DNA of 41,347 bases from Chara braunii (lineage: Eukaryota > Streptophyta > Charophyceae > Charales > Characeae). A program made the translations under genes and the position numbers. The DNA lies in NCBI GenBank assembly GCA_003427395.1, contig BFEA01000099.1:2796894-2838240 (forward strand). Direction: 5' to 3'. The notes under the pieces are model-generated. The model did not search any database and was not told the origin of the DNA. It saw only the letters and a program-made list of their open reading frames with translations. Positions 1 to 11,220 of this stretch are shown here, one piece after another. Within the stretch, counting starts at the first letter, position 1. The number at the start of each line of letters is the position of its first letter.

Positions 1-690
1 TTGCCTTTTTTTTGTTTGTGTTTTTTTCGAAAATGTTGGAAATCGAAAAGATGCTGGTGGCGCCATGCCACTCACGAAACTGTGTGTAGATGGTGAGGAG
101 AGGGATCGATCTCCCTCTCCCCTCACTGCCCCATGGGGATTTCCCGTTTTTCTTTGTTTTTTGTTTTGTGGAAAATGCTGGAAATCGAAAAGATGTTGGT
201 GGCGCAATGCCACTCACGAAATTGTGTGTAGATGGTGTGGAGAGGGATCGATCTCCCTCTCCCCTCAATCTCCCATGGGGATTTTCCGTTTGATGCTGAT
301 TTTTTTTTTCTGGAAATCGTTGGACATCAGAAAGATGCTTTATCGAAATGTCACTCACGAGACTGTGTGTAAATGGTGTGGAGAGGGAACGATCTCCCTC
401 TCCCCTCAACCTCCCATGGGGATTTGCCGTTTTTTTTTTTTTTTTTTTTTGGAAATTGTTGGAAATAGAAAAGATGTTGGTGGCGTAATGCCACTCACGA
501 AACTGTGTGTAGATGGTGTGGAGAGGGATCGATGTCCCTCTCCCCTCAATTTCCCATGGGGATTTGCCGTTTGTCTGTTTTTTTTTTTGTAAAAAATGTT
601 GGAAATCGAAAAGATGGTGGTGGCGCATTGCCACTCACGAATCAGTGTATACATGGTGTGGAGAGGGATTGATCTCCCTCTCCCCTCGTT
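1..690 (+). repeat. Tandem array of a ~140-bp repeat (left arm of a foldback)
   Basis: About 4.8 copies of one unit. The landmark AGGGATCGAT recurs at 101, 243, 383 (variant), 523 and 663, giving periods of 142, 140, 140 and 140. Each unit holds a T-rich run, GGAAATCGAAAAGATG, CCACTCACGAAACTGTG, and the near-palindrome GAGAGGGATCGATCTCCCTC followed by CCCATGGGGATTTGCCG. The first unit is cut by the window edge, so the array continues to the left. Open reading frames running through it are by-products of the repeat (translated period ~47 residues) and are not genes. The same unit occurs inverted at 1462-1940. Confidence 0.93.
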
Positions 691-1461
691 GCAGTTTCGC
701 GAAGTCTCACACCCTCGTCTCAGTCCCGATCTCCTCCGGTTTGCACAACTGTTCAGTCACCGAGCCTGGTACGCTGCTGTAGAGGTAAAAATTTCAACGG
801 AGCGGGGAACAACGGTCATCTTGGTGGAAGCTTCGGCGTGCGATCGATTCTCCCGGCCTAACCAGAGCGACGTAACGGTGATCGCCGCCACGACCGCCGC
901 CACGACCCCCGCCACGACTGCCACTTGCCCCCCCCCGCCACCTTTCCTAGCACCCCGCGCTTCCTGGGATGCCGTCAACGCTCCGCAAGCCTCGTTGACA
1001 GCGTCAGCCCTCGCCTGTTTCGATTGACTCGCCTGAGATGTTGACGCTTGTCCCCTCTTCCTCTTTCCCCGTGAGGCATTTTTGTCTCTTCCATGCCTCG
1101 CCCCCACGCGTGACCGGCGCGGGTGACCGGCGCGGGGAACGCCGGACCCCTCGGCGGTGCGGGAGAGGGACGGGGCCTGACCAACCCTCGTTTCGCCCAA
1201 ACTGCCAAGGGGGTCCGACCCTAGCGCCGGTCACGAGTGGGGGGTCTGACGTTCTGGGAACGCCGGACCCCCCTCGGCGGTGCGGGAGAGGGAGGGTGTC
1301 CGTCCAACGCCGTACGTCTCCGCACCGCCGAGGGGGTCCGGCGTTCTCAGAACGCTGGAACCCCCACGTGTGACCGGCGCTAGGATCCGGCGTTCTTAGA
1401 GCGCCGGACCCCCTCTGCGGTGCGGGAGAGGGATGGGGCCCCACCAACCCCCGTTTCGACA
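691..1461. other. GC-rich spacer between inverted arrays, with its own repeated motif
   Basis: This 0.75-kb block is much richer in GC than its surroundings. A motif of the form GCCGGACCCC(T)CGGCGG followed by TGCGGGAGAGGGA occurs at 1141-1174, 1261-1293 and 1401-1434, and inverted at 1319-1346. Copies one and three continue into similar sequence (CAACCC-CGTTTCG). No coding sequence is convincing. It may be the unique centre of a foldback transposon. Confidence 0.7.
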
Positions 1462-1940
1462 AATGGCAAATCCCCATGGGACATTGAGGGGAGAGGGAGA
1501 TCGATCCCTCTCCACACCATGTATACACTGATTCGTGAGTGCCAATGCGCCCTCGCCATCTTTTCGATTCCCAACATTTTCCGGGAAAAAAAAAACAAAG
1601 AAAAACGGCAAATCCCCATGGGACATTGAGGGGAGAGGGAGATCGATCCCTCTCCACGCCATCTACACACAGTTTCGTGAGTGGCATGGCGCCACCTACA
1701 TCTTTTTTATTTCCAACAATTTCCAAAAAAAAAAACAAAGAGAAACGGCAAATCCCCATGGGAGATTGAGGGGAGAGGGAGATCAATCCCTCTCCACACC
1801 ATGTACACACTGTTTCGTGAGTGGCAATGCACCACCACCATCTTTTCGATTTCCAACAATTCCGAAAAAAAAAAAACGAAAAAAACGGCAAATCCCCATG
1901 GGACATTGAGGGGAGAGGGAGATCGATCCCTCTCCACACT
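1462..1940 (-). repeat. Inverted array of the same ~140-bp repeat (right arm)
   Basis: About 3.5 copies of the unit seen at 1-690, in reverse complement. The landmark GATCGATCCC recurs at 1499, 1641, 1781 (variant) and 1921, with periods of 142, 140 and 140. The right boundary is abrupt, at about 1940, where the sequence changes to CTAGCGACACATATG. With the left array it can form a stem of about 480 bp or more. Confidence 0.92.
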
Positions 1941-3815
1941 AGCGACACATATGTGATGCGCCAGCTTCCGGACCTGCGCCATCTTCCAATCCCTCCGCCC
2001 CCCCTCTCTTTTTCGAATTTTGGTGTTCTTGCAAACAGGCTGACAGGGCCTCTTTTTGTATTTCCATGAATTAATGTACATTGTCCGTAATCAGGGAGGC
2101 CCATCCTTCTCAGGACCTCCGTCATTTTTGGATCAGTTTTTAGGAATTTCATCTTTTGTAAATTCGGGAAATGCATGAGAGTTACACGCGCCTTAGCGAG
2201 CGCGCTAGGAATTTGGGTCGACATTTAGGAATTCCGGAATAAGCGAAACCTGACGTGTCCTTTCTTGTGCATGAATGTTCTCGACTTCGTGTTGGACAAC
2301 TCCGGAAAATGTTCATAGGACTCTGAATAGGTATAGGACTTTTCCCTCGCTCGCTCTACGCGCAGATATGGTACTTGTCAATTTTGAATTAACTGTAACT
2401 GTTTCGGTGCCCTTTTTGCCTTTGCATCGGCGCCATGCATGCGAACCTCCCCTCCCCGCTTCCCTCGCTATCTTCAACACTTTCTTCTTCGCGCTCACGC
2501 ACCTTTCTCTGTAACTGTTTTCCATCTCTCCTTTGCCTCGCGCGCCTCTTCTCTTTCTTGATCATCTGAATCTTGGTTCCGTTTCACGCTATCCCCCACG
2601 CTCTTCTTCTTCCCACTCTAATCCTCGCTCCGAAATACTTTGTCGTTTCCCTCTTTCTTTCCTCTAGCCAAGGAAACACGCCGTGTAAGAAGGAAATTCC
2701 TGAAACACGACGATTCTGATTGGCCACAACTGGGCGCTGAAGGATCAACATGGCTTTCGACGGGCGATTATCCCTGAACTTCCCCCTACCCCTCCCTACC
2801 TCAGTCCTAACCCTTCCTAGCATCTATCTACTTTTCCACAACTATAAATTTTCCAAGCGCTCCCGAAAATCTCTCTCTCAACACATCTGCAACTTTAAGG
2901 AAGTAGTGGCTAGAGGGTGTGTGTGAAGGGCGAGTCGAAGAATCCTGACGAGCTAACTATAGTCTTGCACTGGATCGTCCGCCGGATTGTGGGATCCGGG
3001 TCAGACTGTGCAAAGACTAAGTTGGCGAGCTGACGATCGCTACGGTGGATTAGCACGTGACGACCGGGATCGTCAGTGCTTATGAGAGGTTCGAATCGAG
3101 AGTGGAGTGAATGCATGGCTTGGGGCCATGGTGGAATCTTATGGCGGAAGCGCCTCTTTTTTTTTTTGTCCTTCGAGCGTGAGTTCTGATCACTCGGTCT
3201 CTAAGATTGTCGATCATTCTGTGATTGTTTTCTACGCTTTCCTGCCCTCTGATATGCGTCTATTCTCACTCACTCTCTCCTTCTGTTACGTTTGTTATAA
3301 TGGATGGATTACAGTAACTTTGCTTCTCTCACTTTGATGTGTGCAGGCAGTGGGTCGTATTAAGGAGCTTGTTATAACATTGTTGAGATGATGATTGGCT
3401 GATCGAATGTATGATTTGGCTACTTAGAGTGTCGAACGAATGATGTATGATTAGGAAGAATTTTTGCTTTGTTGCCATGTGGACTGACGGCCCCAACCCG
3501 ACCGAGCGCCAACTTCCTGTACCCCAGACTCGCCCCTTCCCATACAATGACGAAAGGATACGTGTATGCGAGTGAGACATACGAGAAGCGGTCACTAAGA
3601 TCGGCGGGCACTACTACTTTCCGCCCGAAACCCGGTGTTCGGGATTCGTCAGTTCAGTTTTTGTTATTGTTGATACGCACTTTCCGCCCTATTCGTTGTT
3701 GTTGCCATTTAATGAGTTGATCGCCGTCCCGTGGATAGCAGTGGAGCCTCATTGGCCAAACACTCTGTGCAGTGATTGTCGCCACTTCGAGCGTTACCGG
3801 GCCAAGGGTTTTCAC
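1941..3815. other. No recognisable gene
   Basis: No reading frame here matches a family I recognise. The minus strand from 2224 to about 1950 stays open for ~90 codons before entering the repeat array, but nothing identifies the peptide. The stretch has mixed composition and a CT-rich block around 2440-2680. A B-box-like GGTTCGAATC at 3088-3097 is not accompanied by a tRNA fold. Confidence 0.6.
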
Positions 3816-4237
3816 TACCGCACACGTGGCGAGGACGAGCACAAGGAGAGGGCTGCTTGATTGAAACCCTCCACGTTGGATTCATAGTTGTGTACCGAGT
3901 GCCAACGAGACCTTATCAGTAAACAGGATACCACGTGTGTACCCGCCCCTTTTCACAAGAAACGAAGACCGACGGCTGGTTGGGAAGTTCAGCGATAGTT
4001 TTTGGATTGAATTTCCCATAGGCATGAGTCTCGCGCGCACATTTTTCTCCCTTAAACCCGCGCGGCGACGGACCTCCTTCTTACTAAGGTCGGACCAACA
4101 CGGGGGATTTCAGTTCTGTCTATGTCCCCACACTCAATTTTTCCAAAATCCTTGGCACACCCCATCTTCATTGTCTTCTCGGGGCCCTTCCGCGAACTAA
4201 AATACTCCGATCAGGAAGCAGCACAGAGCGTGAGGTT
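3816..4237 (-). repeat. LINE 3' end / 3' UTR, also present at 35320-35740
   Basis: About 420 bp here matches 35320-35740 in reverse complement at high identity by eye, including TCTTCTCGGGGCCCTT and GCACACGTGGCGAGGAC. The LINE ORF2 reading frame ends in a stop at 4211-4213, about 25 bases inside this segment, so the segment is the last few ORF2 codons plus the 3' UTR. This explains why the second copy lacks the rest of the element: it would be a strongly 5'-truncated insertion. The alternative is an independent short repeat inserted at the LINE end. Confidence 0.75.
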
Positions 4238-7200
4238 TAGTGTCACACTAGCCTTAATTTTTTCAAACCAGCATCTTCCTTTGTGCTTGTTACATACTGT
4301 GGACACCTTCCTGTGCCAGTCTGCCAAGATGGAAGCTTTGATTTGGCTTTTGAAATGGGTAATCAAGACCTTGTCCACTGTTTCCTCCTTGTAAAAAGCT
4401 TGCTTGTTGCGTCCCTGCCAGATGGCTGCAAATCCAACTGCTCTGCAGACCTGGGCCACGTAGCCCCAACCCTCATCTAACTTGAACTCACTTGGCACGT
4501 TTCCCAGCAGGACCCAGTCCTTGTCCTAAGGAAAGACTTTGTTGGAGATATTAACCCAGCTAGTTGCCCACCACTTCCAAATCCGAGTTCAAGCCGGGTA
4601 GTCCCACCACAAGTGGATTGTGGACTCCAAAGCCCAACGATATTTGTTGCAGGTCGTGTCCATTCTCAAACCTCTTTCGGACAGCCAAACCGACGAAGGG
4701 GTTGCCAACATAGACAGCAGCCACAAGGTTATTGGCAGTCTCTGATTAGGAATCAAACTAAGTTGTTGCCAGCAGCGGCATAGTGCTTGAATGATTATTT
4801 CTATATCAACAGGAATAACTCTGACCCATCTTTCTGATGCCACGCTGATGGGGGAGCGCTCAGATGACAACAGTCGATACCCTAACTCCTCTGTGTAGTC
4901 GATCAGAGGTAAGTTTTTCCCCTGTTTGGCTCGCCCTCGCCAACTCCACCCTACTGGGTCGACTCTGCAACTGCTGATCGGTCTCCACGCCATTAATAGT
5001 GATGCTGACTAGGTCCCATCTTCCGCACACAGTTCCTTTGTTCTAATCTGGGTTAACACTGTCGAAGGTCGAGGTACTTGCGTATACTCGGCAAGGCAGA
5101 TGCTTAAGATTGGAGAGTTTGACTTTGATTTCCTCCAGCATTCAAAGGTGCGACTACCATCCTGTTTAAGTTGGGTGAGCTTCCAAAACTTGTCGTCCGC
5201 AAGCTGACCATCACAGTACCGTATGCCTAGAGGGTCTACGCCTTCTGGGGCAAGGATCAACGTCCATGCATAGGGGATGGCGTTGATGACCGACTCCAAC
5301 TTATCCTCCTGTCCTCTTAGGTTGCCCAACGTGTGTCTGAGTTCCCCGGGTGACAAGCATCCTCCACTAAACTCATCCCAAATGTTTGTGATCCTTACTA
5401 CTCCCTTCTCGATCCACGCTCTCCCGAAGCTCCCTGGGGATCTGTCCGCTAAGAATACATGTCCTTCCTTATCCATTATCTTATAGTTCTCAAACAGGAT
5501 TTGTTTCAACACCTCTTGTTTGGTCTTTGGCTCCTCTCTGAGATCTGGCTTGACCTTCTTCCACGCCTTCAGGAATCCTACCCACAGTTCGGATTGTACA
5601 GGTCTTCTTAGATATGCCTCCAACCAAATACAAGCCCAAACATCCGCTTTCCTTGAGAGGTTCCAGCTCTTTGCTATCAGAGATTCCGCCATGTACATCC
5701 AGTATTCCTCATTATTCATTGTTAGAGCTTTGACGACCCAGTTCGCAAGCATTGCATTGTTTTGCTTTATTGGGTCTCTCAGTCCCAGACCACCATCCTC
5801 GCGCTTACAGCAGATTGTGTCCCAAACCACCTTTGACAGGAACCCTTGATTGTCCCTGCTGTTTGGTTTCCATAGGAATCTGGTTGATCTCCTTCTGACA
5901 ATTGTCTTTACTTTCCTGCCGAAGAGTCTGACCTTCCCCATATATCGTAGAAGAGCAAAGAGTGTTATGTTAATCACTAAGGCCCGACCCATCAGTGACA
6001 AGTGGGGCGCCTTTCCCCACATGGTGACCCTGTGCAATACTTTCTGTTGCAGGAGGTCGTCTTGATTTGTTGCACACGAGAGCAGGGCCACTTAGACCCC
6101 GAGGAAGCGTTCCGATTGATTATCTTCAACCCGCTTCATTCCCCGTTGCACATTTAGGGCGAAGGAACTGGACAGTAGATACACTGATTTTGACCAGTTG
6201 ATTGCTGCCTCCGATAGGTTATCGTACTCCCTCAAACAGGCTCTCAAGGCAGCAAGTGCAGAGACTGAGTTTTGCACGACGGCAAACAGATCATCGGTTA
6301 GAGCCTTGACCCTACAGTCCCTACCTCATGCCGGAATACCTAGGATACTCTCATGACAGTGGATGTTGCACAGGACGGTCTCCAATTGCACCACAAACAG
6401 AAGCGGGGCCAATGGGCACCCCTGGCATAACGACCTTGAAAGTTTGAAAGTTTTAGAGAGATGGTCATTAATCATTACCGCCGCAGTTGACTGTGAATAC
6501 ATCATAACCACCCACCGACAAAAAATTTCCCCGAATCCTACCCATCTGAGAGTAGTCATGAAGTACGACCAATTCACCCGGTCGTACGCCTTTTCCATAT
6601 CCAACAGTAGGATGGCAACATCCAGGTTGTTTTCCTGTATCAATTTTATCGCCTCAATAGCCGTCACAATATCCGTGAAAATCAATCTGTTTCTAATGAA
6701 TGCTGTTTGGTTTTCCGCTATCAGCTCTGGTAAGTACTTCACGACTCTCCTTACCAGAGTCTTCGCTAAGATATAGGCCCCGTTTAAGAGGGAGATCGGT
6801 CTTTAGTTTCGAATTCCGCTCTTGTCTCCTTTCTTATACAGAACCGAGATAACGCCTTTGCAGGCGTTCCTTGGCAGTTGCCCTTCCTGTAGGATTTCGT
6901 TATAAATATCCAGAAGGTCCTTTCCCAAGGTTGACCAAAAGGTGGCATAGAACTCCACCGGGAGTCCATCATCGCCAGGGGCTTTCCCTTTCGCCATTGT
7001 GCTCAGAGTGACTTGCTTCCTCCACTGTAATTGGCCTGTCCAAATCCAGGCGTCCGTGTGGCGGCAATCGTACTGACAGATTATGCTAGTGATCACTGCC
7101 CTCCGCCAAATTGGTATCCGCTCCCTCTCCTACCCTTCTAGATGTGAGTATATCCTTATAGTAGCTGGCTGCATAATCACAAAGTTCCGCTGGCTTCCTT

Positions 7201-8402
7201 GCTCTGGGCTCTGTGTCCCCGAATGGGTGAGCCAATTTCTGCATTAGCTGAGCTGATCTTTTGGGTAGTAACCGCTGGAACGATTCCTTTAACATTCTAT
7301 CATAGACCACAATGCCCTTTACTTTTCGGAGCTCCGACCAAAATTTTGCCCTTTCCTACTATCGACAGTTCCATTCTTCAAGTCTTCTAGCCCTCTCTTT
7401 ACCCCACATTAAGGTTGAGATCAGGTGAACCTTCATTCTCTCCTGGGCGTATTCCACTCTTCTTTGGAAAAGTCGGTCTAGCTTATTCCTCTCGAAGGCT
7501 AAGACTCTGGAGAATACGCTCAGTATCTTCGACACCATCTTTAAGCTCACCTTCCACCAGGCAGCCAGCGAAGCAAATTGCTCCTTTCTGGCCGACCATC
7601 TGCTCCAAAAGTCCTCTACCCATTGTTTCAATTTGAGATATGAGAGGATCTCAGTGTTTAGGCAGAAATATCCTTTGCCTAGTTCCTGCAGTTCTCCTAA
7701 TTGGAGTTTCGCTGTGATTGGACTGTGGTCCGAAAGTGGATGCTGAGAATAACTTACTTTAGTCATTGCAACTAAGCCTGCTTCACAAACCAAAAAATAG
7801 TCTAAGCGCTTCCCTTTTCCTTGGTGTGAGAACCAAGTGAACCCATCGTCCAGTGGATGAATGAGTCTGAAAGGGTCAGTGAGTTGGGAATCTGTCACGA
7901 AGTCTGTTACAGGGATAATCGTTGTGACTCAACTCCTACTCCCTCGTGCCCTGTTTTCGTCCACGGATTGGTTCCAGTCGCCTATGATGATCGAATTATC
8001 CACGTTAGGTAGATTGTAGGGGAGATCCCTCATGAACCTCACGTTCCTTCCTTTTTATTGGGGCGTACACTGTAGCAATGGCCCAGTCCTCCTGTTCCGC
8101 CTTCATCTTTACCCACGGCCAACGACCTTACAGATCTGCATAGTGATCTACTATATCCACCTTCAAGTCTCTATGGATAAGCAGTGTTACTCCTCTACTA
8201 GAACCCTTAGTTGGGGACCAAACTTGTGGACCATCCCACCAACTACCCAGATTCCTTATCTTTTCCTCATTCAATTTTGTCTCCTGTACGCATGATATGC
8301 CAATATATTTCTCATGTATCCATTGCTTTCACCCAAACTTTTCCTTTTGCCTGCTGTTCTCCTAGACCACACACATTTCACGAGGCTATCGTAAGTCTAA
8401 CC
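4211..8402 (-). pseudogene. LINE ORF2: APE endonuclease - reverse transcriptase - zf-RVT (broken)
   Basis: ORF2 nicks target DNA and copies the element RNA into it (target-primed reverse transcription). Endonuclease at about 7700-8402: an N-terminal AS*NVCGLG in which the usual Trp is a TGA stop, QETKL at 8275-8286, GDWN at 7971-7982, and RLDYFLV followed by SDHSPI at about 7725-7733. RT at about 6290-7010: GKAPGDDGLPVEFY, RPISLLN, QTAFIRNR, LLLDMEKAYDRVNW (catalytic Asp near 6600), CQGCPLAPLLF, and an LTDD box at 6291-6302 in place of the common YADD, with both Asp kept. Thumb and connection at 5009-6091 is one 360-codon open stretch. The zf-RVT-like tail at 4211-4993 has ESTIHLWWDYPA, with two expected Cys replaced by Tyr. 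Total is about 1,400 codons, near the usual LINE ORF2 size. At least six in-frame stops (TAA, TAG and TGA) plus frameshifts make it dead. Confidence 0.9.
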
Positions 8403-8615
8403 ATTTATTTTTACCCCCCCCGCAGACTAGATATAGGTCGACTTTCCCGAATGATGTTCACTTTCCTTGTTGACCTCCCATAGTTGACTGAGAGCTTCCC
8501 GGACGAATTGGGACGCCAACCTCTTATTCTTGTGAAATCTGATCTTCAATTCCGTTAGGTACTCTGCTGACCATCAGGGCGCCAACCTCAGTCTACTCAG
8601 CTCCTGCTTCCTGCC

Positions 8616-10764
8616 TCAGGCGAACCAGGAAATGGGTACGAGCCTCATGCCATTCCTTTCCATCCTTTCCATCACATCTTCCGCTAGCTTGTCATCCACC
8701 AGAGGCATGAACAACTTCACCTTTTGTCCATCCACTTCCATGATAATTCGGGCCATTGGACAATCCGGGATTATCCCAATGGGAAAGAGTTGACGAACAA
8801 CGTGCCAAGTACTTATGAGATCAGCTGTGTTGTCGGAGCTTCTGTCACTTGGTGAGATAACAAAGTGAGCGGTGACGTGGTGGTATGCCAGGCCACCACC
8901 CAGAAGCTATTCCTTGAGTAAGTACAAACCAGCGGCATAAGGATCTCCTCCACTCCCGAAGGTTGACCTTTCACTAGTGATGCAAGACGCCTATCCCTTG
9001 TTGTTTTCTTTCCCGGAGTGACTAGTATCGTGTTGTCTCGAGGAGAGTGTGTCGACGAGCCCTTTGAGGCTTTCGTCCTGAGCTCCTTAGCAGAACTCAT
9101 ACTAAGTCTCCGTTGTTTACCGACTTGTCTGGCCTATTGTTGTATCCCTTCTGCTGTTCCACACGACAGAATTGATTTGTTCTCCTGCCTTGATGCGCTT
9201 GCTGCAACGTCCCTCCGCGAGTGGCTTGAGTCCGCCCTAACTTCGTGGCTGAATCCCAAGGGTTGAGTCGGGTAAGCTCCTTGTTGAATCCCGACTTCCT
9301 GTCTGGTAAAGCCGCCGAGTGTTGGGCTTTGGTTGCCCATTCCTGCGGCCCTAAAAATGGGGTTTGGTTGATAGGCCTGAAAAGCAGACTGAGTTGCCAT
9401 GTGCTGCATGGGAGGGGGGATAACTCCTACGAGGGGAGAAATCCCCACTCCGCCGTTTAAAAACAGTCGCCCTTGATTACTCCAGCTTGGAATACCCCCT
9501 GGGAAAGGGCGTTGCGTGCCCGACTGTGAACTCCCGAAGAGGGTCGCCGTCATCTGCATCATATTTGCGAATGAATCGTTTGCTTGGAGATGGTTGCCTG
9601 ACGAGTACACTGGATTGCCCATTGCTGAGAATCCAACTGGCACATCAGTCGGTCTCGTCACTTGTGAAGGTTGTGGGCCAAGTGGTCCATGATATTGCTG
9701 CCTGCGACCACCTCGTTGACCGGTCCAGGATTGTGCTTTTGGTCCATGATATTGCTGTCTGCGACCGCCCCGTTGACCGGTCGAGGATTGTGCTTGCGAC
9801 TGCTGTTGCGTGCCAAGGTTGATCCCCGTAGACTCTCCTCTCTGCTGAGGTCTGCTGCCTCTTCTGCATTCCACATCCGAGTGAAAAAAATGTTTGCACC
9901 CTCCGCACTTGATTGTTGTAGAGAAGGCCACTTTAATTTCTACTTTATCTCCCTTGGACGTAATAATCCATAACTTGTCTTTCATGTTTCCACGTGCCTC
10001 CGGTACGATATCGAACTTTGCGTTGACTAAGGCAGGTCTTGATGGATTGGCATCCGGCGGGCGAGCCATAAGGATCTTGCCAATAGCTCGTTTTATCTGA
10101 GGGTATAGGAACAACATATCGTCTAGTGGAACTTAATGGGCAATAACCCAGAAAGTTTTGTCGTCCTACTGCCGTCTGAATTCCACGAACTCCGCTCTCG
10201 TCATCCATGGTTTGAACTACACAGTATATCTGCCCGTTCCTACGGGGATATCTACGCCCCCCTCGCTCACCATAAATTCGGCGATCTCTCTTGATCTGCA
10301 TACATATGACAACGCGTTTGGGCCTTCCACCTTCACTCGGCCTTTCCTGGACTTTGAGGGGAATCTCTCACTCCCCAGGATCCAGTTGTCCTCGAAGGCG
10401 CGTATCGTGTCGTCTTTGACCTTCTTTGGCAGAAATCTCGCGTTCTCCCTGAAAATTACAGAGACTGTTCTCTCCTTAAGCCACTTAACCTTAATTTCAT
10501 CAAGAGACATGTTCAAGGTATACTTCCTTCTCTTCCTAGCACTTCCATGTCGCCTGGATCTAGATCTGCTGGATAAACGCCATCTTCGAAATACAGTGTC
10601 AGTAGGGATCTTAGTCTATCTTCATCCTCCCAGTAGTCCACCGGATCCGATGGACCTGGAGGTGGAAAACGAGGCTCCATTCTAGCACCACCTGTAACGT
10701 TGGGTCTTAGAGCTGCACTTGCTTCCGGTCCGTCTCCTCTGCCATCCTCTACCTCTATTTCCAC
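8616..10764 (-). pseudogene. LINE ORF1: nucleic-acid-binding Gag-like protein with CCHC knuckle (broken)
   Basis: ORF1 of plant LINEs is an RNA-binding protein that packages the element transcript. The minus strand opens with an acidic, Pro-rich N-terminus (Met at 10764), continues through 10516-10217 and on to a section reading TFWVIA and then MLFLYPQIKRAIGKIL, which resembles the DUF4283-like ORF1 fold. A perfect CX2CX4HX4C knuckle (CGGCKHFFHSDVEC) lies at 9866-9907. It is followed by a Gln/Gly/Arg-rich region with a 57-bp direct duplication (9684-9792) that encodes two GQRGGRRQQYHGP boxes, and then a Pro/Gln/Ser-rich stretch. The tail after 9134 is frameshifted; I follow it to a stop at 8616, but the exact end is uncertain. 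Several frame changes show it is no longer functional. The symbol is left blank because the family name is not certain. Confidence 0.8.
9684..9792 (-). repeat. 57-bp direct duplication encoding RGG-type boxes in LINE ORF1
   Basis: The block beginning GGTCCATGATATTGCTG at 9684 recurs at 9741, and both copies run on to GTTGACCGGTC and AGGATTGTGC. In the ORF1 frame both encode GQRGGRRQQYHGP, an Arg/Gly-rich box of the kind that often contacts RNA. The copies differ at a few bases, so this is an old duplication within the coding sequence. Confidence 0.8.
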
Positions 10765-11220
10765 TCCCCAGCTCTTGCTTTGTTCGTCAAGGCTCGATTA
10801 GAATACTACCTTAGAGTTCGTTTCTGCTTACGTTAAGCTTTGTTCCTACTTTAAGTACTTCCTTGTGTTGGTTACTTCGCCTCCTTATCTCCTCTAATTA
10901 GCACTCGCTTTAGTATGGCAACTTCAGTTAAGCTTCGTTCGCTGACTTAGCGCTGGCGCCGGTCTCACCGACATTCAGCTTATAAATCTTCCGTCCTCCA
11001 TAGCTGCTTCGAACCGTGCTCGGGGAAGAGTCAGAGTTCCCGAGGCGCTATGTCGCTGGTAGCGTCTCGGGTGACCGTAGGGTCGTAGGCCGACCCGGTA
11101 ACGTGGGGCAGAGCGCATAGCGCCGGCCGCAACGTTCCCCTGACATCTTTCTCTGAAGTTATTGCTCCGTTCTAGTCCACATAAAATAAGAAAAAAACAA
11201 TCCACAGATGATGCCATACA
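10765..11220. other. LINE leader region with a compact multi-hairpin block
   Basis: This lies upstream of LINE ORF1 on the minus strand and has no convincing ORF. At 11044-11052 the sequence GGCGCTATG is complementary to CATAGCGCC at 11116-11124. The enclosed 63 bases contain CGCT-GGT-AGCG (11054-11064) and GGGTCG-TAGGC-CGACCC, so a closed multibranched RNA fold is possible on either strand. 5' UTRs of LINEs in other lineages can carry self-cleaving ribozymes, but I could not fit this block to a known ribozyme consensus. The 5' boundary of the element is not visible. Confidence 0.4.

Larger units (their letters stand above)
3816..10764 (-). mobile_element. Decayed near-full-length LINE (non-LTR retrotransposon), copy 1
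   Basis: Reading the minus strand from about 10764 down to 3816 gives the classical two-ORF LINE order: ORF1 with a CCHC zinc knuckle, then ORF2 with APE-type endonuclease, reverse transcriptase and a C-terminal zf-RVT-like region, then a 3' untranslated segment ending at about 3816. The 3' end is set by where similarity to the second copy at 35320-35740 stops. No poly(A) tail and no clear target-site duplication are visible. Many stops and frameshifts show it is inactive. The order resembles plant L1-type elements, but the exact clade cannot be set by eye. Confidence 0.88.

Noticed and set aside
1004-2224. 406-codon minus-strand open frame
   Set aside because: Most of it is translation through the ~140-bp repeat and the GC-rich core. 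The repeated peptide simply mirrors the DNA period and no domain is seen.
3020-3100. Possible tRNA or SINE promoter (GGTTCGAATC B-box)
   Set aside because: No acceptor stem, anticodon arm or correctly spaced A-box. A ten-base match is not enough.
9245-9822. Plus-strand ORFs opposite LINE ORF1
   Set aside because: Shadows of the minus-strand ORF1. Only the minus strand carries the zinc knuckle and a coherent composition.
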